From: Chionis minor
Taxonomy: Eukaryota > Chordata > Aves > Charadriiformes > Chionididae
DNA length: 64,000 nucleotides
Assembly: GCA_013398295.1 (NCBI GenBank)
Contig: VZSF01010129.1
Span: forward strand, 530,603 to 594,602
Direction: 5' to 3'
The position numbers and the translations under genes were made by a program. Position 1 is the first letter of the stretch, and every line of letters starts with the position of its first letter. Under the pieces are notes generated by a model. That model searched no databases. It saw only the letters and a program-made list of their open reading frames with translations, and was not told the DNA's origin. This document shows, one piece after another, positions 41,501 through 56,500 of this stretch.

Positions 41501-44500
41501 TAAGTTTATAGGTGTAAGTGTAAACATTCTATTTACCTTCTCTTGAATGGTAGAATGATTAAATGCTTATCTAAGCCAAAAATACCAAAACAAATGAAGC
41601 CCTGAAGGAAAAAAATATAGGAAAAACAACATTAAGCAAAAACTTCGGTTTCTAAAGAACAGAAACAAAATGTTAAAAACTCATTGCTAAAACACACATG
41701 AAAAGTATCCCTCTTCTTGAGATATCATTCAAAATGCATTTTCTTTCTGCTTTGATTTTTCATTTGGGCCTTAAAAAGATAGATTAATGCCTAACAGTTC
41801 ATCAAAGAAACTCTTCCAGAAACAGTCTGGTAAACCTAAGGCTGTGACATGCCACCTGACACTTAAGGATAACTGACTATCCTTACATAGCCAGATATTA
41901 AAATCTGTCTTTGTTAATGTCAAGAAAAGAACTGTCACTGCAGTTTGAACGCTAGAATGCTACCTAGCTAATTCACTTTTCTGTACCACTTTTGTATCAG
42001 AAATACTATCATTACTTGATATTGCAGTGCATCTTGTAGGCACACCTGTCCATGGATCTGTAAAACATTCCTCCAGGATGTTTATTAACACTGCCTTCCT
42101 TTTACCTCCAGAGGTAAAAGGTTACCACAAAGCTACCTTGTGTCTGTTTGCACTGAAATAGGCTATGCACAGCTGGAACAATTACACATCTGTCAGCTTA
42201 GTTAATGGTTCTGTAGCTGAAACTGAAGAGATAATAATTTAAAGCCTTACAGCAAAAGTATCTGTGTCACCACATTGTACCTCTTTAGTTATAGCAGTGT
42301 AACTCCCCTGAAGTGACATCAGTGACGCTTTCTGGTACAAATAAGGCTAAAATCCTGCTCAGTTTCCACAGGCATTTGGCATTCAGTTATCATTTGTACC
42401 CTTGAAAGTGTTCATGCACATAAGACACATGCATTGTGATAAGCAAGCTACCAAGGCAAAAGAATAAGCTTGAGGAAAAAAAAGGCAAAACAACATAAGG
42501 AGCCGGTGACTTCAGCATTGTTTGAGGACTTCAACTTACAGCGCTCGTAACAGCAGCTGCTGCGACACCCACTAACAAAGTCATTTTCAGAACAGATATG
42601 GATTAAGTACCTGACCAAAATTAAACACAGCGCAGAAGAACTGCAATTCCACATATAGCCTTCCAGGCTCTTGGTTGAACAGCCACCACAAACAACTCGA
42701 AAGATTCTGTTAAGAAAAAAAAAAACAACAAAACCCACAAACCTAACCTGACTGTTAAAAATCAAAAGCACTTTTTTACTCTTTGCATGCTAATAGATTC
42801 TGGCACAATTTTCATCGTCTTTATTTAACAAATTATTCAGATAAAGGCAAATAAGAGAGAATAAACACATTAAAACATAACTTTAGTTAGCCTTAATAGC
42901 TGGGGGGGGACGGGCAAGGGCGAGCTTCTTTGTATATTTAAAAAAATAGTGCAAAACATACCAGTGTCAAGGTCCTGCCCCTTTACATGTTTACATAAAG
43001 AACTTGCCTTAAGTATACTTAGGTATTCAACCTAACACAGACAAGATTAGCCCAGCCAGATTTGCAGTATTTGTCTTTAGGCCTGTTTAGCTGAGACCAG
43101 TGCTTTCTACATATTTTCTGCATAGTTAAGATTGCGTAAAGCTGAAGCGCATACCACTTTAGCTACTTTAGATGCCTAGCAGAAGGGAAAAACCTCCAAA
43201 GTTCACCCCTCTGGGTGTAAAGGCTAATTCTTTAGTGTAACTGGTCTCATTTCATAGTATCTACGTACTCATTCAGATGCAACTAAAATAGAGGCTAACA
43301 TTTGGGACACCTCTTAGATACAGAAGATGTAAAAAAAATTATTAGCGTGGAATATTTAGTACAGGAAATCTGAAAGAGGGAAAACTTCCATTTTGTAATT
43401 TAATAGAACCTGAAAAGAAACAGTATTAGTTATTACACTACATAGTTGTGCCACACTGTCCTGCTTTTCAGTATTACGTATTTGTGCCATAGTATTTTCC
43501 ATTTCAAATAAAAATACTTGCCCCCTAATCCACAAGAAGCTCAACTTTGAGGATTATATTCAAACAGAGAGTTGTTTTTAATCTTTGTCAGTTAAAAATT
43601 CAAATTATATCCCTAATGCATTACATTCTGGTATTTCACACTTTTACATAGGAGCAGCCACCTTCACAGCTGGGATCTAGTCAGTCATGATGCTTGGCAA
43701 CACCAACTTAGCTACGTTGCTTCCAAACCACCACTAAAAGCAACAAAATTGCATTGTCCCCATTTCAAATGAAGTTTTACATTGTTCTTCATTACTAGAG
43801 CACCTCAGAGAAATCTAAGGTCCAAATATAAGCATGATCAGAGGGAGCAATTTTTGTACAGTCTCTTTCAAAAGTAGAATTCAGTTTATATTTTTAATTG
43901 ATTATTGTCTAGGGAAGAAGACTAGCTCTTGAGAGAAATGGGAAGAGGGGCAGTAGTGATGAATTAATTACCAAATTATACAATTCCTTTTTTTTTTTTT
44001 CCCCTTTGGAGTTCTCTAGTATGGCTTGCTCATTAACATCCTAAAGCTTAACTTGGTTTTAATTTATGATGTGGCACAGAAAAATTAATTTTATGATACC
44101 CTTCTTCCAGTACAGGGCCAAAGTGAAGCCTCTAATTTATTTAATGGTTACATGAGTAATTGAAGACTTTTACTGGACTGTCTACATAGCTTTCCTAAAA
44201 ATCATTCCACCTCAATGAGTTAAACAGCGTGAGGAGAAAAAAAAAAAAATATTTACAGCAAACAGCCCAACAACAAGAAGTAAGCACAGCAGCACGTGTC
44301 TGGCCAGCTGTTTGTCACCGGTCTGTCGAAGCTGTTCTTCCTGAGCCAATACACAGGTTTGAGCACTGCAATGACTCACACACTGATCAGCTGAAAAACA
44401 CACCAGAACTTTTCATTAGGCTTCTAAGTTACAAACTCCATGAGCAAACTTGTTAACGTAATTTGCTGTGTTAAATCACTTTGTAAATATCTGTACTGAA

Positions 44501-47500
44501 GTCACACACACAAAACGTAGTACTAGTTTTGACAATAACCTGTTCAGACAGCTATTCTCTAATGAAACAGTAGTTTACATGTGCTCCTATAATAAAGAAA
44601 CTTGTAGCAACAGAACTCTTCTTCAAAAGGTTTCATGCAAACTTAAGTTTTGGTTAACATTTAGAAAACACTACTAGAAATAATGAAAAAATAGCTATTT
44701 CTCAGAACAGTTTTTAAACTTAGCATTAATTTCTGGAATAAGTATTTCAAATATACTGTCCGCTCTAACATTTTTACTCTGCATCTCAGCATTGTTAAGC
44801 TCTAGACTAGACAACCAACCACATTTATTTCAGTTCTGTGACTGTATTTTTAACATGGTCTATCAGAACACTCCTAATTCTGTCAAAAGAGCCAAACACA
44901 CAGAGTGGATGCTTGTCTTCCAGATATAGAGTTCTAAGGAATTCTGAGTATCTTCCTCTAGATGGCAGTGAAAAACTTCCTGACAAGGACATACCTAAGA
45001 ATTTGTACCAGATAGTTTTCATAGCAGTTCAATGGAATAGTAGAAGGATTAGTAATTTTTGCAGCCAGTTACACAAGTGTATCCATTATAGTTTGCTTTT
45101 ATTGATTTATAGTTTTGAAGTGTTCACTCAGCAGGTTGAAAAAAATTTCCACTCAATCATAAGACATTTTCTTCCTTATCTTTTAGGATAAGAAAATTAA
45201 ATTGGCCTTCCTCTATCATTGCAAAACATTCTTATGATGCTTGCCTGAATTGAAGAAAGGCTTCTATAGGTATGTCAGTGACAGAAGGAGGACCAGGGAA
45301 AATGTGGGCCCACTCAGGAAGGAAATGGGAGACCTGGTCACTTTGAGCAACCTGGTCTAGTGGAAGGCGGTCCTGCCCAGGGCAGGGGGATTGGAACTAG
45401 ATGATCTTTAAGGTGTCTTCCAACCTAAACCATTCTATGATTCTATGAATTACTTAATAGATAAAATAGTTGGCAATAGGTAGAAAGCTAGCGTTTTGTG
45501 AGAGGAGACATAACTATGTTTCAGTGTGAAATATTCAGATTTATTGAAAGTTATGTTGCATCCAAACAAAGCATAAGGATATGAAGCTTGCTAAGGATGC
45601 AAAAAAACCAAGAAAAAGAAAATAGGAAAAAGAGAAAGGTTGCATTGCAGCTAGCTTTGATTTTTGAAAGCTATGTATGATGAGAATGGGCTGAGCATGC
45701 AGTTTTCCATCCGGTGTTCAGCAGTCACTTTGATCCATTTTTTCTTTTTAAGTGACTCCTAAGGCCTCCTTAAGTCAATTTTCTCTATCTCTGTCCCCTA
45801 GACATGAATAGTACAGCAACATGGGCATTTGACCTAATCTGCACTAAGTGCTTGCTCTTCTAGATGTCATTGAGGTTTCTCATTCAAAACATGTGCATGA
45901 TTGCAACAAAGGCCTCAAAGGTGTTTTTAGAAGACCCAAGATGTGACTATGAGAATGTAAAAAAGTGTGCTTAAGTTGAAAACTTGAGGCAAAGTAAGGT
46001 TATGCATTCAACTTCCCAGCATCCGAACAAGGCAATGATGGAGAGGTAAAGTCCGAATGCTTAGAAGGCCATGTTAAAGTAGCTTAGTGGTAAAAATAAC
46101 AACCCAAAACAACTGTCCATCTTGAGCACTGAAAGATCACTAATAACTATCAGGCAGAACAGAACCAATACCTAACATATTGCCTAATACCTGAGTTTAA
46201 TATGCAATATAAGTTATACAGGTAGAGTTGAGAGAACAACAGCCCAAACAGTTTCGCTGTGAGAACGCCACACATAAATGTTGTGGAACGATTTGTAGTA
46301 TTAAAACAAGGAGACACTACTGCTTTACCTGTCTCAATCGGAGGAATCTTGCTTTCAACAGCATTTGACACTGCTTTGCTCTCTCTAGCACAGGATAGTT
46401 CACTGTTTGTTGTTTGACAAGAACAGCAACCTATTAGGTGTATACAGTAATAGGATAATTAGCTTCCTTCACTTACCATCATTTATTTTCCAAGTATAAC
46501 AATATACAGCTTTAACTACTATGCTCAAAAATAACCCAAAAGGAGAAAGCAAACTTAATTTTTCTAATCGGCTGAGAGGGTAAATGGGTTACAATACTAC
46601 TATATAGAAGTATTTAACACAGTACTACCACCATGGAAGCAATACAAGTACTTTTAGCTAGAGGGAAAACATACGGGAAGTGATCAAAAAGGCTCTGTAC
46701 AAACAAGGAGGATTAGAAACACATTGAGTAGCAATGCTGCTTGCATACAATTCATTCTCAGACAGACAGTTTAGTGGGTAAACAATCTAAGATGCCTAGT
46801 GGACTTCATTTATCTCATCCTTATCAAGATACCACTATTTACATAAAAACCATACACATGCTTTTTTTTTTTTTTCTGTCCGCTTCCCCCACACTTACAG
46901 TGATAACCATCAAACTTGCCTTAGAAACATAAACCTAAATCCTTGGGCAGTTATATTCAGATTTTCTTCTGTGCTAGTGTAAGACTTGAACATGTAAACA
47001 ACTGTCCTTCCCAGGTCAGAATTAAGCTTAGAACAATTTTTTATTGTATCCTGAGCCATTTATTATTTTACAAATCTACTTTCTCTACCTCTTTCTGCAG
47101 ATGGCTGTGCAGAAAATCCTGGTGAAGGCTGGGCAGAAGATCCTGGAGAAGGCTGGGGCACAGTGGCTGAAACGCGATTCCCCTCACTCCCTTCCACTTC
47201 AACCTCCTCCGCTTGGCTACGTGGTGAATATGGGTTCAATACCTCATAGCTTGACTCTTGCCTATTTCTGTTCATGCACATGAGTGAGATACCTGACATC
47301 AATATACTGACGAACAGGATGACTGCTGTGGTGATTATCTGTTAAGAGAGCAAAGAAAATACACGTAAATACAAAATACAAGAAAATAGTTGCATATATC
47401 TAACTTCTGTACTTTCCTAAATATAGTAACAAATGCACCTGAACAAACCAGTTTTCTGTATCTACTGCTCTTGCATCTTGTGGCACTGAAAGACCAATGA

Positions 47501-50500
47501 GTACATGAAAATAATTTTCCTTCCCTGAGTAACTCAGCGCCCTGCCCCTCCCCCCTTTTTAAAAAAAAACAAAAACAAACGGGGACCCCTGTTTCCCATG
47601 CAACCCAAAACGTCCCATCATCATCATCATCTTCCCCCTCAGGGTCATTAGTGCTCCAGTATAAATTCTGTTCAGGTACTTTTTAACTCCAAAGAGGAAT
47701 GCGCTCTTGTCACCCTCTGCCACAGCTCTAATTTCCATGCTTTTGCCAATGGGGAGCATCCTGTTAATTAACTTTTCCTTCTAATCACCTGCTACTGATA
47801 CCCGGCATCGACTCTGAGGCTATTTAATACTTGTGAAAGTGCTACATGAATAATCCTAAGAGACTCATAGTCTGTCTATCCATAAAAAAACGACAGAGGG
47901 AAAACATGACAAATACCTACGCTAGTGCACTTTACATCCTCTGATAAGAGGAAATACTTATTGGTAAAAATGGTACTTTAGGCTCAGTGACTTTCAACCC
48001 ATGATCGTGCAGAGGTCTCCCATAGTGCAAGTAGTTACTGCTACACAGGTAATGCAGATTCTATCTATTACAGACCAAAAGTCATTAATTAGCTACTGTA
48101 TAGTAATAATTTTAGATAATTATCAAGCGAGACTACAAATTAGTCACCAGGAAAACGGCTCTCCAATTCATTACCGTTCCTAAGCCTTTTCTTTGGGAAG
48201 CCTACTCCCTCTTTTTGTTAGTTATAGTTGCCTAAACATGAAGGTCCTTATTCAAACAAGTTTTCCTAATGGTTCACTACAGAAATACATTTTTGTATCA
48301 ATCTATAAGCATTTTATAATGATGTTGTTATTATGGTAGCCTATACTTTGACTGAAAGCCACTTACATAAAAAGCAAAAAGAGAACACAATTTCTCAATA
48401 ATGGATTGGACGTGGCAGAAGTCTGAAGTGATGAGAACAGAACATGCTCATACCTGGTATTTTCCATAGAAAAAGGCAGAGTCAATACTGGCATTGTTAT
48501 GTTCACCAACAATGAGTAAGATTCCCACCAGAAGTGTTGGGATTCTGAAAGAGCAAAATATGAACAAAGTAACATATTTAGCATGCTCCCACTAATTATA
48601 CAGGGAAAAAGCTGAATTAACTTACCCCCATCCAGCTATGATAATAAACCCAATGGGAATCTTTGTTGTTTCTCTCTTCCTCAAGAGAAACAAAGAGAAA
48701 GACAGGAAACCTACAAAAGAACCAAAAACCTTGTTTATTATTAAAAAGGGAACTGATAGTTAGAGAACCTGAAGGCTCTATGATGTGCCCTGCCCAATAA
48801 CCAAGATATTCTTCTCAGACCTTCAAATAGCCCAAAATTCTTTTTTTAGTCATATTCTGAGAAAGTAAAATAGAAACACCTATTATCTTTAAAAAATAAT
48901 TATTAATAATGAAGCAATTAAGAAATTCCAGTGCACTTCATATTAAGTGTACACTTATAAATGCTTATGAAGGTTCACAAAAGTATCATAAGCACATTTA
49001 AGACACAACTAATTTGTTAAGGTATCAACAGTAGTTGAGCTACACCGAAAATCTTAAGTAAGCAACAAATAATGTTGCACTCTGTTTATGACATTTCTTT
49101 AAAAACTGACTAATCCTCTATGAAGTCGATGATAAATTTCACAAAAATTTTCACATATTTTTACATATAACTATACCTGCGAGTGTCTTCTGGGAATGCC
49201 TATTCTATTCGCAACCGAAAAGCTCAGCGACGTTTCCCAGGCTGAAGCAAAGCTAGTATTTATTTTAGGCTACACTAATCATGAGCTACCTATTTCAGCT
49301 AAACACAACATAGTCCACAAAAACACCACATGAATTAAAACCTTAAATTTCCGTACTCAAGAAAGGTATATAAGGTCTCCTGAATACCTAAAGTCTCTTT
49401 TTTTGTCATACATGTAAGATTGTCCAAGTTCCCTGACGCATCTTTCAACTCTGCCTGCCTCATGTAATACCTTCATTAACTGCCTACACCTGCAGAACAC
49501 ACACTTTGTTTTTAGAAATTGCAATTGCCATGGGAAAGAAATGTTAAAGGTACTTTGGTATTTCCTTTCATTCTGTATTTCCTACTTTTCTGAGGCACAA
49601 GGTTTTTAAATCTTCTTAATGCTGAATAGTTTAGAATCTTAAATTCTACGATAATTAAAAACTGCCAATAAGCTTTTGACTAGCTGAGGGGCAACCCGCC
49701 ACATTCACTCTGTTTGGAATTGCTTCTGCCTTGAGAGCACGTTCTTGTCTTTGTTAGGAGCAAGCAAGGCTGCTGTCTCCAGCACGGACAAACAAGACCT
49801 GCCTAGGTATAAACTTCCAACAGCAGCAGCAGTGCCTGACACTCAGCCCAGCGCTGCAGCTCAGCACAGCTTACAAGTATACACACCTCTAGGATTACAT
49901 ACAAGTGAAAGGAACAATTATTCTGAAGAAAATAATCAAATTATTTCACTACATCAACCTTTTATTACAGTGCCTAGGTTGTGCCTACAAAAATCATACC
50001 TGTCCACAGGTAGGTGCTATAAAGCGAGCTGTAGAGGAATATAAATACTAGGATCTGCATGGTGATGTCTTTCTCTTTAACAATGAAATTCCATACCACC
50101 ATTCCAATGCAAGCAATAAACTGTAAAGAAAAGTAAGATGCCATCATTTAAATTGCGAAAGCAGGATGACAAGAAAAACCAAACACAGTGTAATATTGCT
50201 ACAGTAATCTTCAAAATGCCTCCCTGTATTCACTGGAGTACAATTTTTTAAATTGCATAGTTCTCATAGCAGTAAAGCAGTGCAGCAGTAAACTCAATAT
50301 TACAGTATGTCACTGACTAGGTATCCTATTTTCAGGGGATTTTTTTGACAGCAAATATATAGCTCAGATAAACTGGGAGTAAGACAAGTCAGGAAAAAAA
50401 ATATAATCTTGATCTTTACATATTTTATTGTAAGTAAAATGTAACACTTTTGTTAAGTACAAACCGTTCATCTAAAATAATTTGGACATGAAGCTGAGGT

Positions 50501-53500
50501 CAACAGATGTTTATTCAGTCAAGAATTATACAAGTTTTCACACAGAGATATTTCATATGAGTGCTTTAGTATTGAAGGAATCTGAAAAAATAGGCTGAAA
50601 TACAGAAACAGTAATACAGTAGTTTGAAATTTTTTTTAAAAATTAAAGCTAACTGCTGTTATAGACAAGCAGCACCTGAAACTCCTGTATGTCACTTTTT
50701 TTCAAATGTGACTCCATGATCAGACCTCAGCAAGACTACTCTTTTTTTTTTTTAATAAAAAAAAGGTACAAAACACTTCAGAAAGCACTACTGCACAGAT
50801 GTATTACAAGCACAGGCTGTTCTTACTGAATTTAAATGTAGTTGTGCAGTTGACTTCAAGCAAAGAAGGAACATGTACTCTATAGTTTTCTCTAAATAAC
50901 GCTTATTTAGCGTTTGTCTTTGCCCTTCCCTAGCCACCAGCCATGCATTCCCGCACCCCTCCCTTGCCCCAGCACTGGCACCTGTCCGATCCCTCAGGGA
51001 GCCACTTCAGGGAGCTACACAAGCACACGGATTAGTTTCCCATTTAGCTCCTTGAATCAGGTCACCAGAGTCAAACACACACTGCTGCTGATCCTGGCAC
51101 TACTGACTTCAAATTGGCATAAATTGACATGGAAGAGCACCCAACACTACCAGGCAGTAACTTACAGCGCTAAAAATACATTTCAGAAACTACTCTCCAT
51201 TCTGATTGCTTATAGTTCTGCTTGAGAACCGTGCCACCAGCATCAACTCTCATTTTCTTCAAGGGTGTATTTTAAAGCACAGAAATTGTTTAGATAAGTG
51301 GCACATTAGATTCCCCCGCCCTTCTTCGATGACTACAAAGATATAACTATAGAAACTTAACTTGTAAAAATGTTAAAAATAAGACTTAAAAAAAAAACCC
51401 AACCCCAAGACCATTCTCCTTACTACTGACCTGAGCAACAAGTAGATTTGTTGTAATCATGTGAGGAAGCTGTTTGTATTTCTTACTCAGAAGAACAACA
51501 ATAAGAGACCAGATCTAGAACACACAAGATAACATCGTATTTAAGACTAAAACAAGCCCCAGGAGAACAATGTGAGTATTCTGGCAGACTGTGGTGAAAC
51601 TAAATACACAACAAATTTTCCTGAAAAGTTTCTTAGCAACATGACTACTGTAGTCAGCTCCACACGATCTCCTGCCTCCCTATGCCTCAGAAAATATGCC
51701 CAGAAAAAGCAACGCACCTTTGTCTTTTCATGATGGTGAAATATTTCCACGGAGTACCCAAGGCTTGCCTCTAGTGTGCAGATGCCTGATTGTTCCTCAG
51801 GACATAAACGACTACAGAATAGCCTGGCAATTTAGGATTTAAAAGGTTCTGCCCCTGCCATCTTTACTGAATCTCCCAAGGTTATTTGTGACAGCAAGCG
51901 GCAGCGTTCACTTGTGGCTTCCCTTGAAGCAGAGTTTCAAGACACTAGGACTTCAGTGAGACACCAATTTAAGAAAATTCCAACTTCCTCCAACATGGAT
52001 GTTTTTATTTTAAAAAAGGCAAACAAAATAAACACAGTATCTGTAATTCCTGTAAAGCCAAATCACAATTTACATTGGACTTCTGGGATATCAACCCCCT
52101 TTTTCAGAACTGCACGCTCAGAATTTCTAGGAAAGGAATTTGATAAAGCTAAACTAAAATTTTTAGGTTAAAGATTTTCACTAATATTAATACTTCATTT
52201 AACAAATTTTCACTGATGTTTCTGGAGCTGGTTTTCATATAGCCTCCATTACTGTCATATCCAAGCACCTCACAAAGTAATTATTCCCTGTGAGGTAAGC
52301 TAGTACTGTTATTCCCCCACACCCTGTTATTTTTTAAAAAACAAAGAGGGACTAAGGGCGAGTAGCTGATAGCTCATCCACACACACACTTTATGTATCA
52401 GCCAGGCAAATCCCAAGTTCTCAAGCCCTGCACCAGTGCTCTAATTCACTTACCCATCCTGCTCTACAGTACAGCTTTCCAACTGACCCACTGCTAAATC
52501 AAGAAGATTTTTAACTTCTTCCTCATCCTTCTGCAACAGGATACGACGACAAAATGTGAGTCTCATCATGACTCAATTTCTTGCTTATGTATTGAGGCTA
52601 CCCTGACATGACAGTGTGCTCTTGTATTTCACTTCACCAACACCTACCAGAGAAACGAGGCTGACAATACTTATGTCAAAGGTAACGTTTTGGAGTGCAG
52701 ATGCCAGCGGGTTGGGGTCCATAGATGGAATGGTCAACAGCCACGCAGAAACATACATAATAGGTGCAGACACAAAAGTGCTTATCACCATGCCTGAGGT
52801 AATCTGTAAAAAGTATCAAACAGAAACAAGAATGGCATTAATCAGATCTCAAGCTAAATAACCTGCTTTCAGGAATACAACCACTAGCAAAACTGCATCT
52901 TTAACTTAAACATACATAGGCCTTTAACAAATCACCAAGTTGTGTCTATGACAAATTATTTAGAATTTGAGATGAAAAATATCCATTTTATACAAACAGT
53001 TAAAATGAAAATTTTAACAAGCGTCTGAAATAGCAGGAATACAGTGTTCCCTACTGCTCATTCTTACAGAGCTTTTTCAGGGGTGTCAAATATACTAAAG
53101 ACTACAGTCTAGGGGTGGATTTACAATGTCACAATTTACTTTTGGATGCAAAGATTCACAATGCAAATAAATAAACATATAGTTATGGAAATACTAATAT
53201 GCACCAATTACTGAGAAGAAGCCATATATATTTACATTTAAGTGATTTACATTTTGGCTTTTCGTTGTCTTTCTGCTTTCTAGAATTTGCACAGTGACAG
53301 AATTGTGTATTTTTCCTCACACTACAGATACCACAGATCTCTGTTTTAAAGAAATGTCCTCAGTTTATTGGGCACAAAACTGTAAGGTTTACTTTTAGTG
53401 TCCTTTTTTTTCCCCTTAAAAAAACCAAACAACAAAACAAAACAAAACCCAACCAACCAAACAAAAAATAGATAACATTAAAACAAATGGAAGCCAACAG

Positions 53501-56500
53501 GAATGTTTTAATGTCACTTCAAGTGGAAGAAAGGAAACAGTTATAAAATTTGTATCTTAAGTTGAAAAGATATACCCTTGAATATATTAAAAAAAAAAGG
53601 TAAAATGCATTTCTATTGCAAGATTTAGCTGAAAGGCAACACAACAGAATCAGTTAAAGCATAAGTTCTTCCGTAAGACTTCAATATTAAACTAGCACTG
53701 TTCTTATTGAAGTCCGTAACAGCATTTCTGTTTTTTCCTACAAAAGCAGTAGCTCAAAGATAAGGTCTTTGGAAAAAAACCCACCAAAACTAAACATGCA
53801 ACAAAACCACAACAATCCTACAGCAAAGATAAAAGTTCTTTATATTTAAAGTTATCCTAATTCTTTCTACTAGAGTCACAAATAAGAAAAGCATGAGGAC
53901 TTATTTATCAAAGTGTACTGTCAAGACACTTGAGACATCAGGAAAGACTACTTTGCTTAATTAATAATCTGAAATAGAATTTATATTTGAGATCTAGGGA
54001 GTACAAGAAAATCTAAGGAATCTATGCTACTGAAAAGCAAATTCATCAAGCCTATTTATTTATTTAAGTATTTCATCAACAAATTTAAGCTTAAAGTTAG
54101 TATATTTTTTGGGAAAAAGCTAGCTACATACAATTCCTACTTCCATATTAAATTGACTTGCAAATATTGCAACGCCAGGTGCTGCTGGAAAAACTCCATA
54201 AAGAAATGCATAGTTTGATAAACTGGTGTGGTTGACTACGTTGTCGCTCTTGTCCAAGAGTTCCACCATTTCTCTACATAGAAATGGCATCATAAGTCTG
54301 AAAAGAGAGGGGAAAAAAGTAATGACAAAAGAATATTACTCAAGCTATAGCAATAGACTCTCCTTACTCAGAAGATGAACCAAAAGGAAACTTAAGGCTT
54401 GTTTGAATACTATTCATAAAAAGCAAGACATTGACATCACTTTGAATGATCGCTTTTATCTTTAACATTTACCAGCTTCTTAAAAATTTTGTGTCCAGTT
54501 AAAGCAAAAAAACCCATACACAAAAAAAAAGGTAAAAATTACATCAATCTCTGGGATGTAAGCACATTCTCAGATTGTGCAGACACGTTCTTTATATAAA
54601 CCTCAGATTAAGAAAGGTAAAATATAAAAACCCCCTCATTTTTCAACTGTTAAAGTAGTAGTAGCTATAAGCACTTATCAGCTTTGAAAATTAGATCACC
54701 TTTACGTAAGCTGTCTGAAATATAAGAAGGGCTCAAGTTTAAGTATTCCGTTCTGAAAGTTTTGGCCAGCAAATAAACCCTGCATCAATGATATTCTGTT
54801 CCCCTGTAGCAATGACCAAGATCTCACATAGACTCACTCTGCAAGCCTTGCACACAGGCTAATTACATAAAGGCACCAGTAAAGTGGTAACACTGGAAGC
54901 CTTTTTTTCTTTTTTCCTCATGTTGTTACAAAACTTGTTATTGAGCTGGTTTACAAATTAGGTCTTTAAGTTTGCCAGTTAGTTGTACTGATATCAAATG
55001 CACCTTCAAATGTTACAGTATAAACTTAATCACTAGTCATTCTATTATGTTAATTGTAGGTCTGCAGCAAATAAAAAAAATAGTTCACCAGTAACTGGGA
55101 TAATGACGGCATAAGTTCTAAATATAAGTTGTCATTTATTTGTGCTTAAATGTCAGACAGTTTAAGAGTATAAAGTGATCATTTTTAAGGTCTTTCAATA
55201 TAGGTTTATAGACAAAGCAAGCAAACCCAACTAATTTAGAGATTTATTGTTTCATCCAAAGAAAATGCATCTACGAATCAAATAATACTTGAACTCACTC
55301 TTGTCGAACTATTTAAATAGTAAATTTTAATTTCAGCTAGTAATTCCCCATACACCCAAATCATGACAGATGGCCTGCAGGCAGTCCATGAAGCCACAAT
55401 GCCCCTGAATTTTTTTCTCTGCAAAGTCCAACAACGGGTTTGTGGTGTGCAAAATTTCTTTTAAAGGTTAAGAGTTGTATACTATCAGAGTCAGGGAAGC
55501 ACTCACCCAGAACACTGCAAGTCAAACATACTATCACTACAATGATTTTGAGAGAAAAGCCGTCTGACCAGCATTTTCAGAGCTTAAAACGTCTAGAGAA
55601 CAGAATTATAAAAGTACATAAATCAAACTTACAGTTTAGCTGTGATGAGAAGGATCAGTGCAACAAACATACCCTTTGTCAGTTTTTTTGTTTGTCCCAC
55701 CATAGTTAGTCCAAGGTAAAAAAGTGCGGAGCCAGAAAATGAACTGCCCAGTCCATCAAGGAAGTTTTCAAGGTATTCGGGAATTTTCTGGCCGAGAATA
55801 AAGTTTGAGGCAATTCCTATGAAGACCATGAACACAATTGGGTTCTGCAAAACTCGAAGGAGTGCTAGGCCCACTATTTTGATTTTGCTCTGTGACACAG
55901 TGCGATTATCCCTCCACTTCTGGATTTCACAGAAGATAAACCCCAGAGGGTTTAGCATCATGAGAGATATTGGAGCCACTAGGTAAATATACTGGAGATA
56001 TTCGGGGTAAGTGGTTTGATATAAAGCTTCAACTAGAAGACAGGAAATGAAAAGTGATGAGTGATAACATTCCAGTACAATAATACATGAGTGATAACAT
56101 TCCAGTACAATACATTAGTATTGAAATTAAGTTTTGTTGTCTGAAAACTAGAGAAAAACTATTTCACTATCATTCAGAGGTAAGTGCATTTACAATCGAT
56201 ACAAGATGATGTAGTAAGAAAAATACGCCCAGTCACTACCAGGCCACAGTCATCTAATGAACACATTAAAGATCAAAGATTAACTATGCAACACAATTTA
56301 ATGATTCTATGAATATTCAACATTACCGGAAAAAACCAAAATAATGTAGCAAACTCACATGCCCTTTGAGTCAACCAAAACGCTGAAAAAAAATAATTAT
56401 TTTTTTTCTGAATTGCTTTTCCTCCCCAGAAACATGAGAGTCGTGGAGAATTACATGCACCTTTGGAGGACACAATTGCTCCTCATCTTATACGAGTCTC

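Larger units (their letters stand above)
44391..46328 (-). other. GPR155 intron 10
   Basis: 1.9-kb intron holding a CTCF-like motif (44955) and an internally deleted CR1 element (45245-45449) in the opposite orientation to the gene. Confidence 0.6.

Noticed and set aside
46331..46393. Alternative downstream acceptor for GPR155 exon 10
   Set aside because: Using the AG before 46393 breaks the frame and loses the conserved CCSC segment.
56281..56315. Possible CR1 tail (ATTCTATGAAT)
   Set aside because: Only one short match, no other CR1 3' sequence beside it.
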